Positions 1 through 9,292 of a stretch of 64,000 nt of DNA are shown piece after piece. Position numbers and translations under genes: made by a program. Below the pieces are notes generated by a model. That model was not told the origin of the DNA. It ran no database searches and saw only the letters and a list, made by a program, of their open reading frames with translations. The stretch lies in assembly GCA_947627045.1 (NCBI GenBank), contig CANQUM010000005.1:1-64000 (forward strand), given 5' to 3'. The first letter of the stretch is position 1. Every line of letters starts with the position of its first letter. Source of the stretch: an uncultured Clostridia bacterium. GTDB taxonomy: Bacteria > Bacillota > Clostridia > Oscillospirales > Ruminococcaceae.

Positions 1-44
1 TCAGGATATACATCATTTAATCCTTTTATATTTATAAACTTCAT
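1..44 (-). CDS. Partial unidentified CDS (5' end only) running off the left edge
   Basis: An ATG on the minus strand at 44-42 follows a strong Shine-Dalgarno (GGAGGA at about 48-53) with good spacing. Only 14 codons are present before the window ends; the N-terminus reads MKFINIKGLNDVYP. This is too short to name a family. It lies downstream of the DUF4364 gene, across the repeat-bearing gap, in the same direction. Confidence 0.5.
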   Translation of the reverse strand, partial: MKFINIKGLNDVYP

Positions 45-87
45 TTATCCTCCAAATTCATTTTACAAACTTTCAAAAACAGCAAAA

Positions 88-290
88 CCTGCGGCGGCTC
101 GCTAATCATATAGTTTTTATTTCATCAAAGTAAAGCCTGCCGTTTTGCATATTATTCACATTATACAAACTGCCCAAAGGCAGCAAAGCCTACTGCGGCT
201 CACTAATCATTATAGTTTTTATTTCATCAAAGTAAAGCCTGCCGTTGTGAATACTATTCACATTATACAAACTACCCAAAGGCAAACTGG
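88..290 (-). repeat. Two tandem copies of a ~101-bp dispersed hairpin repeat (locus A)
   Basis: Two diverged copies in tandem, about 101 bp apart, fill most of the gap between the DUF4364 stop and the next gene. Each has a GCGGCTC block, an AT-rich stretch, then a hairpin with arms CTGCC and GGCA(G) about 40 bases apart (137-141 with 179-183; 239-243 with 281-285). Loci B (4999-5300) and C (13503-13600) have CCGCC/GGCGG at the same place, so one stem pair changes C-G to T-A while pairing is kept. A perfect stem-loop, GCAACG-TCAT-CGTTGC (293-308), lies between the repeat and the DUF4364 stop. Function unknown; nothing else is seen in this gap. Confidence 0.75.
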
Positions 291-308
291 ATGCAACGTC
301 ATCGTTGC

Positions 309-893
309 TTAGTAGCCTGTTAAATCAGGCGTATACTCCTCGTTTTCAATAACAAAATCTAAAATCTTGCCGTAAAAAGCACTCGGATTAAGCATTACCT
401 TCTTTTTTATATACTCAGCCTGAGTAAGATCGGGAGCAAATAAAGTCAAATCCATTAGGTTCGCTCCGCTGTCCTGACAGAGAAAATGCACCTCTGCTCC
501 CTTTTCAACCTCTTTGACTTCTGCAATAATATTACTGTCCTTTAATTTTGCAAAAAACTTCAGCCCCGACGAAATAATCTTATCCCTAAAGCTCTTTGGA
601 ACTATCCCTTTAAATTCGTTCGCCGCCTCATATGCCTCCTGTGATAAAACGTAGTAGTTGATTTCATCAACCGCTTCAAGTCTCATCATATTATCTCTTA
701 GCATTTCCTCTACTGTTTCAGCATAGGTAAAATAATTCACAACACCGTCAGAAGTCGCTATCTCGGCAAGCTGATTAGGCGTTATAGGTCTGTTTATCTG
801 ACGTAAAAAATAACAAATCAGAATCTTTATTGCATACTTGTCCTGCAAGTTCATCATATTAGGCTGAAGATATTTTTCAAAATTCTTATCCAT
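309..893 (-). CDS. DUF4364 family protein
   Basis: 194 residues, matching by recollection the DUF4364 family found in Clostridia. The N-terminal third (roughly residues 18-85) reads like a winged-helix: hydrophobic helices, an 'ITPNQLAEIA' helix-turn-helix-like stretch and a 'YFTYAETVEEMLRDN' segment. The C-terminal half is a mixed alpha/beta domain with no catalytic motif that I recognise. No membrane segment or signal peptide. It follows aroC by 40 bases and may be cotranscribed with it. A DNA-binding role is inference from the N-terminal pattern; the function of the family is not established to my knowledge. Confidence 0.75.
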   Translation of the reverse strand: MDKNFEKYLQPNMMNLQDKYAIKILICYFLRQINRPITPNQLAEIATSDGVVNYFTYAETVEEMLRDNMMRLEAVDEINYYVLSQEAYEAANEFKGIVPKSFRDKIISSGLKFFAKLKDSNIIAEVKEVEKGAEVHFLCQDSGANLMDLTLFAPDLTQAEYIKKKVMLNPSAFYGKILDFVIENEEYTPDLTGY

Positions 894-933
894 ATAATCA
901 CCATGCCCTTTTTTAAGGCATACCTTTCATAGA

Positions 934-2025
934 CTAAAAGTTAGGATAGTCGAGCATATGCGAAAGCAATGCAATATTCACTGCCGCCTCAACACACGGA
1001 ACAGCACGAGGCACAACGCATGGGTCGTGTCTGCCCTTGATTTTTATAGTCTCGTTTGTCAGAGAGCTGTAATCCACCGTTTTCTGCGGCTGTGCAATTG
1101 AAGGCGTAGGCTTGAATGCAACTCTCAGCGTTACCGGCATACCCGAAGATATACCGCCTAAAATACCTCCGTGATTATTGCTTCTTGTAACAACATGACC
1201 GTGTTCATCAACATAAAACTCGTCATTATTTTCACTTCCGAGCATCTTTGCACAGTTGAACCCTACTCCGAACTCGATACCCTTAACAGCTGGAATACCA
1301 AAAATCAATGATGCAATACTGTTTTCCAGACCCTCAAATATAGGCGAGCCAATTCCTGCCGGAACATTTATAGAAATACATTCCACAATTCCGCCAACAG
1401 AGTCTAAACACTTGCCTGCCTTTTCAATGTCTTTTATCATAAGCCTGCCCTGTTTATCATCAACAGTTGGAAATTCCTTTTCCCTGATTGACTTAATTTC
1501 ATCTCTTGAAGTGGTAATAGGGTCGAATGATTTATCCTTAATTCCGTGTATTTCTAAAATGTGTGCACCCGTATAAATCCCTCTGCGCTCAAGAATCTGA
1601 CCTGCAACTGCACCTGCAAAGCACAGAGGTGCTGTCAGCCTGCCCGAAAAATGTCCGCCGCCCCGTCCGTCGTTAAATCCGCTGTAACGAACAGCACCTG
1701 TGTAATCAGCATGTCCTGGGCGTGCAAGCTTTGACAGATTGGAATAGTCATTCGAGTGCTGGTCTGTGTTCTGAATCAAAGCACATAGAGGCGTTCCCGT
1801 TGTTTTGTCGTTATAAAGCCCAGACATGATCTGAGGCATATCCTTCTCACGTCTTTGAGTAGATGTTTTGTTTTTCTTCGGAGCTCGCCTTGCCATAAAC
1901 GACATAAGAGCGTTCATATCGATATGCTCGCCTGACGGCAGGTTATCAAGTACTACACCGATAGCCGGTCCGTGGCTCTCCCCGAAAATAGATAAGTTGA
2001 TGTTGTGATTCCAAATTGATGCCAT
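934..2025 (-). CDS. aroC: Chorismate synthase
   Basis: Final shikimate enzyme: converts 5-enolpyruvylshikimate-3-phosphate to chorismate using reduced FMN as a cofactor that is not consumed. Length of 363 residues is normal. Family signatures are present: GESHGPAIG near residue 15, the glycine-rich GRGGGHFSGR near 120-130, and SNNHGGILGGISSG near 280-295, which line the FMN and substrate site. It lies downstream of aroB, aroA and the Nudix gene in the same direction with short gaps, so an aro transcript is likely. The ATG at 2025 follows a purine-rich GGAGGAAG at close spacing. Confidence 0.97.
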   Translation of the reverse strand: MASIWNHNINLSIFGESHGPAIGVVLDNLPSGEHIDMNALMSFMARRAPKKNKTSTQRREKDMPQIMSGLYNDKTTGTPLCALIQNTDQHSNDYSNLSKLARPGHADYTGAVRYSGFNDGRGGGHFSGRLTAPLCFAGAVAGQILERRGIYTGAHILEIHGIKDKSFDPITTSRDEIKSIREKEFPTVDDKQGRLMIKDIEKAGKCLDSVGGIVECISINVPAGIGSPIFEGLENSIASLIFGIPAVKGIEFGVGFNCAKMLGSENNDEFYVDEHGHVVTRSNNHGGILGGISSGMPVTLRVAFKPTPSIAQPQKTVDYSSLTNETIKIKGRHDPCVVPRAVPCVEAAVNIALLSHMLDYPNF

Positions 2026-2089
2026 TTATGCTTCCTCCTATATTTAATATGATAACGCATCAGCCAACCCACAAAAGCACAGCTGTTTG

Positions 2090-2548
2090 TTACCTATAAA
2101 CACCTGTTTTTCCGCTAAAATAATCTTGAATAATATCATAATGCTGCTTATGAGATATTTCAGGAAGTTCATCTTTTCCAAAATATCTAAGTTCCAAAGT
2201 TTCCACTCCATCGCACATTTGATTTCCGCCGGTTATATGACCTTTAAAAGCAGTAACTATACACTGGGCTTTGTCTCCGCTGGAAAATTCAACATGATAC
2301 TTTGAATAAATACCTATAAGTCTGTCGACCTCAGCTATAAGACCTGTTTCCTCGTAAAGCTCACGTAATGCTGTTTCTTCTAAAGACTCGCCAAGTTCTG
2401 ATATTCCGCCCGGCAGACCCCACTTCCCCGTATCGCCTCTTTTGCCGAGAAGTATCCTGCCGCTGTTATCTTCCAGAATTATGCACGCCGCATCAAGAAA
2501 TATTTTTTCATGCCCGACCTTGCCTCTGATATAAGTAATATAATCCAT
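2090..2548 (-). CDS. Nudix hydrolase
   Basis: 152-residue Nudix protein. The Nudix box is intact: GG-x5-E-x7-REL-x-EETG, beginning around residue 48 (GGISELGESLEE) and running through RELYEETGL. The glutamates of REL-x-EE coordinate the divalent metals used to split a nucleoside diphosphate linked to another group. The substrate cannot be read from the sequence; the short form resembles the MutT/ADP-ribose type. It sits between aroA and aroC, about 27 and 65 bases away, an unusual place for a Nudix gene; a shikimate-related role is not supported by anything visible. Confidence 0.93.
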   Translation of the reverse strand: MDYITYIRGKVGHEKIFLDAACIILEDNSGRILLGKRGDTGKWGLPGGISELGESLEETALRELYEETGLIAEVDRLIGIYSKYHVEFSSGDKAQCIVTAFKGHITGGNQMCDGVETLELRYFGKDELPEISHKQHYDIIQDYFSGKTGVYR

Positions 2549-2575
2549 TATTTATCATCCTTTGTTTTGCCAAAC

Positions 2576-3823
2576 CTAGCCTATTGTCTCAACAGCTCCT
2601 CCGAGAGATTTAATAACCTCAAAAAAGTCAGGATAAGATTTTCTTACACATTCCGCACCTTTTATTATAATATCGCCTTTACATTTAACCGACGCTACAG
2701 TCATAGCCATTGGTATTCTGTGGTCGTTGCAAGAGTCGATCTCACCGCCAGTCAAGTAATCAACTCCTGTGATTTCAAGCCCGTCTTTTAATTCTTTGAC
2801 CTTTCCGCCTACTGCGTTTAAAGCATTTGATATAGCCGACAAGCGGTCGCTTTCTTTAATTCTCAGCCTTGCGGCGTTTCTTATGTACGACACACCTTTG
2901 CAAAAACTACCCAAAACTGCCAGAACAGGTACAAGGTCGGGTATGTCCGAACAGTCGATGTCAAAGGGTTTGAGTTCATTTTTATCTGAATTATACACTA
3001 TTTCATTGCATATTTCAATAATCTTTTTGTCGCCTTGAAAGCTATTATCAAATAAACCCTCGATATTTATGTTGCAGCCTAGACTGTTCGCAACACAGAA
3101 AAATGCCGCCTGCGAATAGTCTCCCTCGACCGCTTCATTATGAGGTCTAAGAGCCTTCACTCCCCTGACTGTATAACCGTTCGGTGTTTCCTTGATCTGT
3201 GCGCCGAATTTATTTAAGCAGTCAATAGTTATATCGACATAAGGTCTTGATTCAAGATGTGAAGTTAAAATTATTTTGCTTTCACCCTCTGCAACAGACA
3301 AAGCCAGCAAAAGCCCTGTTATAAACTGCGAGGATATATCTCCTGCAATTTTATATTCTCCTGCCCTTAGCTTTCCCGAAACAGAAAACGGCATTGTGTT
3401 GTTATAATCAAACTCCACCCCGTTTTTAGTCATCTCGGTAATATAAGGCGTAATAGGTCTCTGCGGAAGCCTTCCCCTACCTAAAAAGGTCGTATTAACA
3501 CCTAGAACAGACGCAACAGGTATCAGAAACCTCAGCGTAGAGCCTGACTCGTTACAGTCAATTACGGCATTTTCAACAGACGTTGTAAATCCTTTAACAT
3601 TTAATGTATATAAGCCTTTTCCGTCCTCTAATGCAGTTATTTCAGCTCCTAACGCTTTCATCGCCTCGATAGTTGCTGTAATATCCTTTGACATATAGAT
3701 ATTAGATATAACACTTTCTCCGTCAGCAAGACCTGCTGCAATTATAAGCCTGTGTGCAACGCTCTTTGACGGAGGTATTCTTACATTGCCCTTTAAAATT
3801 GACGGTGTGATTTTTATATCCAT
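2576..3823 (-). CDS. aroA: 3-phosphoshikimate 1-carboxyvinyltransferase (EPSP synthase)
   Basis: Sixth step of the shikimate pathway: transfers the enolpyruvyl group of PEP to shikimate-3-phosphate. 415 residues, slightly shorter than the usual ~430. The N-terminal PPSKSVAHR motif (about residues 17-25) supplies the substrate-binding Lys/Ser, the ESGSTLRF motif (about 91-98) corresponds to the NAGTxxR region, and RIKESDR (about 322-328) contacts PEP and phosphoshikimate. It sits 24 bases downstream of aroB. The ESGST version of the second motif is the form common in Firmicutes and differs from the enteric form. Confidence 0.96.
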   Translation of the reverse strand: MDIKITPSILKGNVRIPPSKSVAHRLIIAAGLADGESVISNIYMSKDITATIEAMKALGAEITALEDGKGLYTLNVKGFTTSVENAVIDCNESGSTLRFLIPVASVLGVNTTFLGRGRLPQRPITPYITEMTKNGVEFDYNNTMPFSVSGKLRAGEYKIAGDISSQFITGLLLALSVAEGESKIILTSHLESRPYVDITIDCLNKFGAQIKETPNGYTVRGVKALRPHNEAVEGDYSQAAFFCVANSLGCNINIEGLFDNSFQGDKKIIEICNEIVYNSDKNELKPFDIDCSDIPDLVPVLAVLGSFCKGVSYIRNAARLRIKESDRLSAISNALNAVGGKVKELKDGLEITGVDYLTGGEIDSCNDHRIPMAMTVASVKCKGDIIIKGAECVRKSYPDFFEVIKSLGGAVETIG

Positions 3824-3847
3824 TATAACTCCCCTTTTAATTGCGTA

Positions 3848-4960
3848 TCACATACTGTAAATTATTTTTGCTATATCTTCTTCGGCGATCTCCTTAGCAA
3901 AATTACCATTATCAAACTCTTTTATATTGCCGATACCGTCCTGTATAACAAATCTTAGCTTGCCGTCTCTTACCTTTTTATCGGTGTAGAGTTTTTTAAC
4001 AAGCTTGTCTCTGTCTATGTAATCAGGAATTGTAATCGGCAGTCCTGCCCTTTCAAGCAGACTGACAACTCTGCTTTCGTCGTCATCGCTTGCAAGGCCC
4101 AGAGATTTTGCCAATTTCACCTCAGCAACAAGACCGATAGATACAGCCTCTCCGTGAAGAAGTCTGTAATCGCTTACAGTTTCAATAGCACGCCCTACAG
4201 TATGTCCTAAATTGAGGACTTCTCTAAGACCAGTTTCACGCTCGTCTTTCATAACTACCTGATATTTGATTTCGCAGTTTTTTTCTGCAATATGCTCGCA
4301 GACTTCGGTTTCGCAGTCAAATACTTTTTCTATGTTCTTTTCTAGATAACAGAAGAATTCATTATCCGCTAATATAGAGTGCTTAATCGTTTCAGCCAGA
4401 CCGCTTGAAATCTCTCTTTTAGGGAGAGTTTTCCATGCGTCTATATCTATGTAGATTCTCTCAGGCTGGTTGAAAAGACCGATAAGATTTGTAGCAAGAG
4501 GAGTGTCAACAGCAGTCTTACCGCCAACAGATGCGTCTGCCGCAGACAAAAGAGTTGTAGCGTAATTTATAAAAGGTACTCCTCTGCCGAAAGTGCCTGC
4601 AACAAATCCTGCAAGATCGGTAACAACTCCTCCGCCGACCGCTATTACACAGCAGTCTCTTCGGTAACCTAAACTCAGCATCTCGTCCTCGATTTTTGCC
4701 TTAGTCTCACGGGTTTTCGATTTTTCTCCCGCAGGAAAAACAAACAAATCCGCTTTCATACCTTCTTCTTTAAGACTCTCCAAAACAGCGTCTGCATAAA
4801 GACCTTTTACATTGCTGTCAGTAATGATTGCATACCTTTTAGCAGTCGGCACAAGTCCGTTTTTTATATCCCTTACAAGTGTGTCAATGAGATCGTGTCC
4901 GATTTCAATATAATATGAATCGTCAACTACCTTTTTAAGCTCTACATAAAACTTTTTCAT
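3848..4960 (-). CDS. aroB: 3-dehydroquinate synthase
   Basis: Second shikimate step: cyclises DAHP to 3-dehydroquinate using NAD+ and a divalent metal. 370 residues. The nucleotide-binding GGGVVTDLAGFVA motif is near residues 107-119, followed by the conserved TTLLSAADASVGGKTAVD stretch near 135-152. Metal ligands are expected at E193 (GLAETIK), H252 (LNLGHTVG) and H269 (LLHGEAV). It is the first gene of the aroB-aroA-nudix-aroC run. A TATAAT sequence lies 18 bases before the ATG, too close to be a convincing promoter, so transcription may come from further upstream across the repeat. Confidence 0.97.
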   Translation of the reverse strand: MKKFYVELKKVVDDSYYIEIGHDLIDTLVRDIKNGLVPTAKRYAIITDSNVKGLYADAVLESLKEEGMKADLFVFPAGEKSKTRETKAKIEDEMLSLGYRRDCCVIAVGGGVVTDLAGFVAGTFGRGVPFINYATTLLSAADASVGGKTAVDTPLATNLIGLFNQPERIYIDIDAWKTLPKREISSGLAETIKHSILADNEFFCYLEKNIEKVFDCETEVCEHIAEKNCEIKYQVVMKDERETGLREVLNLGHTVGRAIETVSDYRLLHGEAVSIGLVAEVKLAKSLGLASDDDESRVVSLLERAGLPITIPDYIDRDKLVKKLYTDKKVRDGKLRFVIQDGIGNIKEFDNGNFAKEIAEEDIAKIIYSM

Positions 4961-4998
4961 AATGGTATTTCCTCTTTTATTATAAATTAAATAAAGTA

Positions 4999-5300
4999 AC
5001 TTCCAAAGGCGAAAGTGTCTCCGGCGGCTCCACCGGTCTTGCCTCTTGCTTCTAATATCTAGCTTCTAATCAGGAAGTGCCTCTAGCGGCTCGCTAACTA
5101 CAGTTTTTATCCTTGCTTGCAAATGAAAGCCCGCCGTTGTTCAACTTGTTACATTCATAAAACTTCCCAAAGGCGGAAGTGCCTCCGGCGGCTCGATAAC
5201 TATAGTTTTATCCTTACTTGTAAATGAAAGCCCGCCGTTGTTCAACTTGTTACATTCATAAAATTTCCCAAAGGCGGCAGTGCCTCCGGCGGCTCGCCGG
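4999..5300 (-). repeat. About 2.5 tandem copies of the dispersed hairpin repeat (locus B)
   Basis: Two good copies and one truncated copy of the unit seen at 88-290, spaced about 101-102 bp apart. Each full unit holds a stem with arms CCGCC and GGCGG (5131-5135 with 5172-5176; 5232-5236 with 5273-5277) and a GC-rich block, CTCCGGCGGCTCG. The last copy ends in a perfect 15-base hairpin, CCGGCG-GCT-CGCCGG (5286-5300), which touches the helicase stop codon at 5301. The same 15-mer, inverted, starts locus C at 13503. GC content is much higher than in the flanks. The 340-bp gap between the aroB and helicase genes holds nothing else I can identify. Confidence 0.8.
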
Positions 5301-7661
5301 TTATAATTTTTTTAGCCTTGCGAAATTCGCCATAATTTTTTTTGTTCCCTTTGTATCAAAAGCAACTTCAAGCATTGTGTCGTTTGCCATTCTTTTAGCG
5401 GAAAGAACAGTTCCCTCGCCGAAAATGTTATGCAGAACTCTGTTTCCTACCTCAAAATTCTGGTCGGAAGCTGTTTTTGTTTCGGTTTTCTTTTTGAAAG
5501 CAAGCTGCTTTTGAAGCGACATACCTGAATCAAATTTCACATCGCTGTACTCACGTTCAAAATCAGACTGCTGAATTAAACCCTCGCTCTCCTCGTTAAG
5601 AAGCTCTTCAGGAAGTTCTTCAAGAAAACGGGATTTTCTGTTTCGGTTTGTCATACCGAACAGCATTCTCTGATTACTGTGAGAAAGATAAAGTTCTCTT
5701 TTTGCCCTTGTTATTGCAACATACGCTAAGCGACGTTCCTCCTCGATTTCCGCTTCGCTTTCCAAACTTCTTTGCGATGGGAATATATTTTCCTCCATTC
5801 CCACAACGAAAACCGTCGGGAACTCAAGCCCCTTTGACGAGTGCATTGTCATCATAACAACATAATCGCCGTCTTGGTCTAAGTTATCAACATCGGTAAA
5901 GAGCGAGATTTCCTCAAGGAATCCTGACAAACTTGGTTCTTCCGCCTCATCAGAATACTTTATCATCGTCGACTTTAACTCCTCGATATTTTCAAGACGC
6001 ATTTCGCCCTCATCGCCTTGAGATTTCAAGAAAGCCCTATACCCCGATACTTCCAAAAGCTCGTCTAAAAGCTCTTCCAAAGAAACTATTTCAGAAATAT
6101 CAGCGAGATGTTCAAACATTTGCGCCAAAGGCACTAAAACATTTGCCTTTCTTGCAAGAGGAAGCAAACTCTCGCTTTCTTTCATAACCTCAATCGGAGA
6201 GATCCCAAGGTCAGAAACGATCTGCTCTAAAGCCGTAACGGTTGCGTTACCTATAGAACGTTTAGGCTCGTTGATAATTCTCCTTAACCTTAACATATCA
6301 TTTTGATTATTAATAACCGCAAAATATGAAAGAATATCCTTTATTTCTTTTCTATCAAAAAATTTCTGACCTCCGATGATCTTATAAGAAATTCCGCTTT
6401 GAACAAACGCCTGCTCAATAGAGTTAGACTGAGCGTTCATTCGGTAAAGCACTGCGTATTCGTTATACCTTCTGCCCTCTTTTATCCCTGAAAGAATAGT
6501 ATCGGCAACATATCTTGCTTCATTTCTCTCATTGTTTGCGTTATATACGTTGACCTTGTCTCCATCGCCCATTGCCGTCCAGAGATTTTTACCTTTTCTG
6601 CCCTTGTTGTTTTTGATAAGCTCATTTGCACAAGTCAGAATATTCTGCGTAGAACGGTAATTCTGCTCAAGCCTTATGACCGTACAATCGTCAAACTGAT
6701 TTTCAAAGGAAAGAATATTCTCAATAGTCGCTCCCCTGAATTTATAGATGCTCTGGTCATCGTCGCCGACAACGCAAAGGTTCTTATATTTCATCGAAAG
6801 CATTGACACAAGACGATACTGCACCATATTCGTATCCTGATATTCGTCAACAAGAATGTATTTATATAAATTCTGATAGTGGTCCAAAACATCAGGATTT
6901 TCTTCAAAAAGCCTTACCGTATGGCAGATTATATCGTCAAAATCCATAGCATTTGAAGTCATCAGCTTATGCTGATACAGCTTATAAAGCTTTGCAATAG
7001 TTGATTTTCGATAATCTGTCTGATTTTGGTTTTCATATTCTGTAGGAGTTATCATCATATCCTTCTGACGTGAGATTTCAGACAAAACCATTCTTGGCGG
7101 AAACATCTTGTCAGAAATATCAAGCTCCTGCAAACATGATTTCATAACTCTTTGGGAATCATCGCTGTCGTAAATAGTAAAGCTGTTAGTAAAACCTATT
7201 CTTTCACACTCGCGTCTTAAAATTCTCACGCATGCTGAATGAAACGTAGCCGCAGTAAGACCGTCTCCTGCATCACCCAGCATATTTGAAATACGTTCCT
7301 TTAATTCCCCTGCCGCCTTGTTTGTAAAGGTAATGGCAAGTATATTCCACGGGTTTATAGTGCCTGAAGCAACTAGCTCCTTTAATCTTTGACCGTCAGT
7401 TTCCAAACCGTCTGCGTAATTCTTTAAAAACTGAGCTTCCTTTTCAGTGTACAATACCTCATCACTGTTGTAAGCGTTTCCGAAATAAATCATATTTGCT
7501 ATGCGATTGACTAAAACAGTAGTTTTTCCGCTTCCTGCTCCGGCTAAAATCAAAACAGGACCTTTTATTTTAAAAATTGCCTTTCTCTGTTCGGGATTCA
7601 TTTTCTCAAAATACTTTTCCAGAGCTTTTCTTTTCAGCTTTATGTAACTCTCATTGCTCAT
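5301..7661 (-). CDS. pcrA: ATP-dependent 3'-5' DNA helicase, UvrD/PcrA type
   Basis: 786-residue superfamily 1A helicase that unwinds DNA in nucleotide excision repair and clears RecA and stalled polymerase from DNA. Helicase motifs appear in order: Walker A AGAGSGKTT (near residue 40), DEYQDTN (Walker B, near 275), GDDDQSIYKFRGA (motif III), QNYRSTQNI (motif IV), MTMHSSKGLEF (motif V) and VAITRAKREL (motif VI). The C-terminal 45 residues (VGNRVLHNIFGEGTV...) match the Tudor-like RNA-polymerase-interacting domain of PcrA. The first 30 or so bases after the stop codon are the repeat hairpin at 5286-5300. AGGAGG lies about 13 bases before the ATG, slightly long spacing. Confidence 0.95.
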   Translation of the reverse strand: MSNESYIKLKRKALEKYFEKMNPEQRKAIFKIKGPVLILAGAGSGKTTVLVNRIANMIYFGNAYNSDEVLYTEKEAQFLKNYADGLETDGQRLKELVASGTINPWNILAITFTNKAAGELKERISNMLGDAGDGLTAATFHSACVRILRRECERIGFTNSFTIYDSDDSQRVMKSCLQELDISDKMFPPRMVLSEISRQKDMMITPTEYENQNQTDYRKSTIAKLYKLYQHKLMTSNAMDFDDIICHTVRLFEENPDVLDHYQNLYKYILVDEYQDTNMVQYRLVSMLSMKYKNLCVVGDDDQSIYKFRGATIENILSFENQFDDCTVIRLEQNYRSTQNILTCANELIKNNKGRKGKNLWTAMGDGDKVNVYNANNERNEARYVADTILSGIKEGRRYNEYAVLYRMNAQSNSIEQAFVQSGISYKIIGGQKFFDRKEIKDILSYFAVINNQNDMLRLRRIINEPKRSIGNATVTALEQIVSDLGISPIEVMKESESLLPLARKANVLVPLAQMFEHLADISEIVSLEELLDELLEVSGYRAFLKSQGDEGEMRLENIEELKSTMIKYSDEAEEPSLSGFLEEISLFTDVDNLDQDGDYVVMMTMHSSKGLEFPTVFVVGMEENIFPSQRSLESEAEIEEERRLAYVAITRAKRELYLSHSNQRMLFGMTNRNRKSRFLEELPEELLNEESEGLIQQSDFEREYSDVKFDSGMSLQKQLAFKKKTETKTASDQNFEVGNRVLHNIFGEGTVLSAKRMANDTMLEVAFDTKGTKKIMANFARLKKL

Positions 7662-7902
7662 TGAGCCTGCTAAACCTCCTGATCTTTAAACAATACTAAT
7701 TCACATATACTTATTAAACTGCTTATAATCTAAAAATAATTAAAATAATTATAACATAATCTTGGCAATATTTAAAGGCTTTTTTAACGAAAATGAAAAA
7801 TTATTTTCTTAAATACTATAGATTTTTAAAATATATTAGTGTATAATTTATTAAGAGCTTTGTAAACTGAAATGTTCAACATAGAATTGCGGAGGAATTG
7901 CA

Positions 7903-9180
7903 TTGAAATTTTATTCAAATAAAAAATATAATACCATAGCGGCATATGTTCTTATTGTTCTGGCTATTGGATTTTTAATGGCAATAGCTGTGTTTAAATT
8001 TTCCACTATTCTCAAAGTTTTAAGTAAAGTTGCCGATATATTTATGCCTATTATCTGGGGCTTTGCAATTGCCTACATATTAAACCCTATAGCAAAAGGT
8101 ATAAACGGTCTTTTGAACAAACGGTTTTTTGCAAAAAAACAGATGCCTCGTCTGTCCACTGCGATTTCTGTAGCAATAGTCGAGCTTTTATTCATAGCGT
8201 TCATACTGGGCGTTATGTCTATAATCATTCCTGCTATCATTAACAGCGTATCTGAGATTTTTGACAATCTCTCAAATATGTTCACCCAGCTTCAGAATTA
8301 CGCAAAATCTCTCTTTTCCGATCATCCTAAAATCTACGCTTTTATTTCAGATAAAATCAGCGAATATTCAACCAATGCCGCTGATTTGGTCCAAAGAGCA
8401 GAACCTGTACTCAACAATCTTGTTTCGGGAGCATGGGGTTTTTTGGGCTTTTTGAAGGATTTCGTAATCGGAGTTATCGTTTCTATATACTTCCTTTGCA
8501 GTAAGGATAATCTGCTGGCACAGATAAAGAAAATCCTTCTTGCAAACTTCTCAAGAAAAAAATGCGAAAAGATTTTTGAAGTATCTAAAAAAAGCCACAA
8601 CGTATTCGGAAGCTTTATAACAGGTAAAGTTTTAGACTCGCTCATTATCGGTCTAATAGCCGCACCGCTTCTTCTTATACTTAAAATACCTTATGCAATA
8701 ATGATCGCAGTTATAATCGGAATAACTAATGTAATACCGTTTTTCGGTCCTATTATCGGTGCAATACCTACAGGACTTCTTGTACTACTTGTTGACCCTA
8801 AAAAGCTGATACCGTTCATTATATTCGTTATTTTGCTCCAGCAGTTTGACGGCAACGTCTTAGGCCCGAGAATTCTCGGCGAATCAACAGGGCTTCCTGC
8901 AATATGGGTATTGATTTCGCTTTTAGTCGGCGGAGGTCTGTTCGGCTTTGTAGGAATGATTTTATCTGTTCCTACATTTGCTGTAATATACAGTCTTTCA
9001 AGGGATTCAATTGAAAAAAGGCTGAGAAAGAAAAGTCTCCCTGTTTCGACCGATTATTATAAAAACGATATTGAACATCTTTATAAAACTAAACGTGATA
9101 AAAAACCTCTTACTGTCGAAGAGCTTAATGCACTTGATATTCCGAGTGTAGAAGAGGCTAATGAAATTGAACATAAATAA
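7903..9180 (+). CDS. AI-2E family transporter (PerM-like permease)
   Basis: 425-residue polytopic membrane protein of the AI-2E exporter/PerM family. About seven or eight hydrophobic segments are visible, including residues 12-32, 45-65, 88-112 and several between 190 and 365, with the family's conserved glycine/proline-rich stretch (GITNVIPFFGPIIGAIP, near 275-291). A polar tail of about 60 residues follows. Members export AI-2, ions or other small solutes; the substrate here is not evident. The start is a TTG at 7903 preceded by GGAGG with 7-base spacing. TATAAT at 7842-7847 is a plausible -10 but has no good -35. Divergent from the helicase gene. Confidence 0.9.
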   Translation: MKFYSNKKYNTIAAYVLIVLAIGFLMAIAVFKFSTILKVLSKVADIFMPIIWGFAIAYILNPIAKGINGLLNKRFFAKKQMPRLSTAISVAIVELLFIAFILGVMSIIIPAIINSVSEIFDNLSNMFTQLQNYAKSLFSDHPKIYAFISDKISEYSTNAADLVQRAEPVLNNLVSGAWGFLGFLKDFVIGVIVSIYFLCSKDNLLAQIKKILLANFSRKKCEKIFEVSKKSHNVFGSFITGKVLDSLIIGLIAAPLLLILKIPYAIMIAVIIGITNVIPFFGPIIGAIPTGLLVLLVDPKKLIPFIIFVILLQQFDGNVLGPRILGESTGLPAIWVLISLLVGGGLFGFVGMILSVPTFAVIYSLSRDSIEKRLRKKSLPVSTDYYKNDIEHLYKTKRDKKPLTVEELNALDIPSVEEANEIEHK

Positions 9181-9192
9181 CGCTTTTACACT

Positions 9193-9221
9193 TCACGCAC
9201 TAATCGGTGCGTGATTTTTAT
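9193..9221 (+). terminator. Terminator of the AI-2E family gene
   Basis: Perfect 8-bp stem TCACGCAC / GTGCGTGA (9193-9200 with 9207-9214), six-base loop, then a T-rich run. It lies 12 bases after the permease stop. Confidence 0.85.
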
Positions 9222-9260
9222 AAAAAAAATTCACGCTCAGAAAGATAAAGAACGTGAATT
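9222..9260 (-). terminator. Terminator of ribU
   Basis: Read on the minus strand, AATTCACG pairs perfectly with CGTGAATT (9253-9260 with 9228-9235) around a 17-base loop, followed by eight T residues. It is back to back with the terminator of the convergent permease gene. Confidence 0.85.
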
Positions 9261-9292
9261 ATGCAAATATAACAGTAATATTTATATGCTAA

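Noticed and set aside
60-308. CRISPR array suggested by spaced repeats at loci A and B
   Set aside because: The repeat units are about 100 bp, imperfect, in tandem without unique spacers of constant size, and no cas genes are present.
4990-4996. TATAAT before aroB as promoter -10
   Set aside because: Only about 18 bases from the start codon, which would leave the Shine-Dalgarno at or before the transcription start; the -35 match is weak.
4961-5300. Insertion-sequence remnant at locus B
   Set aside because: No transposase fragment, no terminal inverted repeats enclosing the copies and no target-site duplication could be seen.
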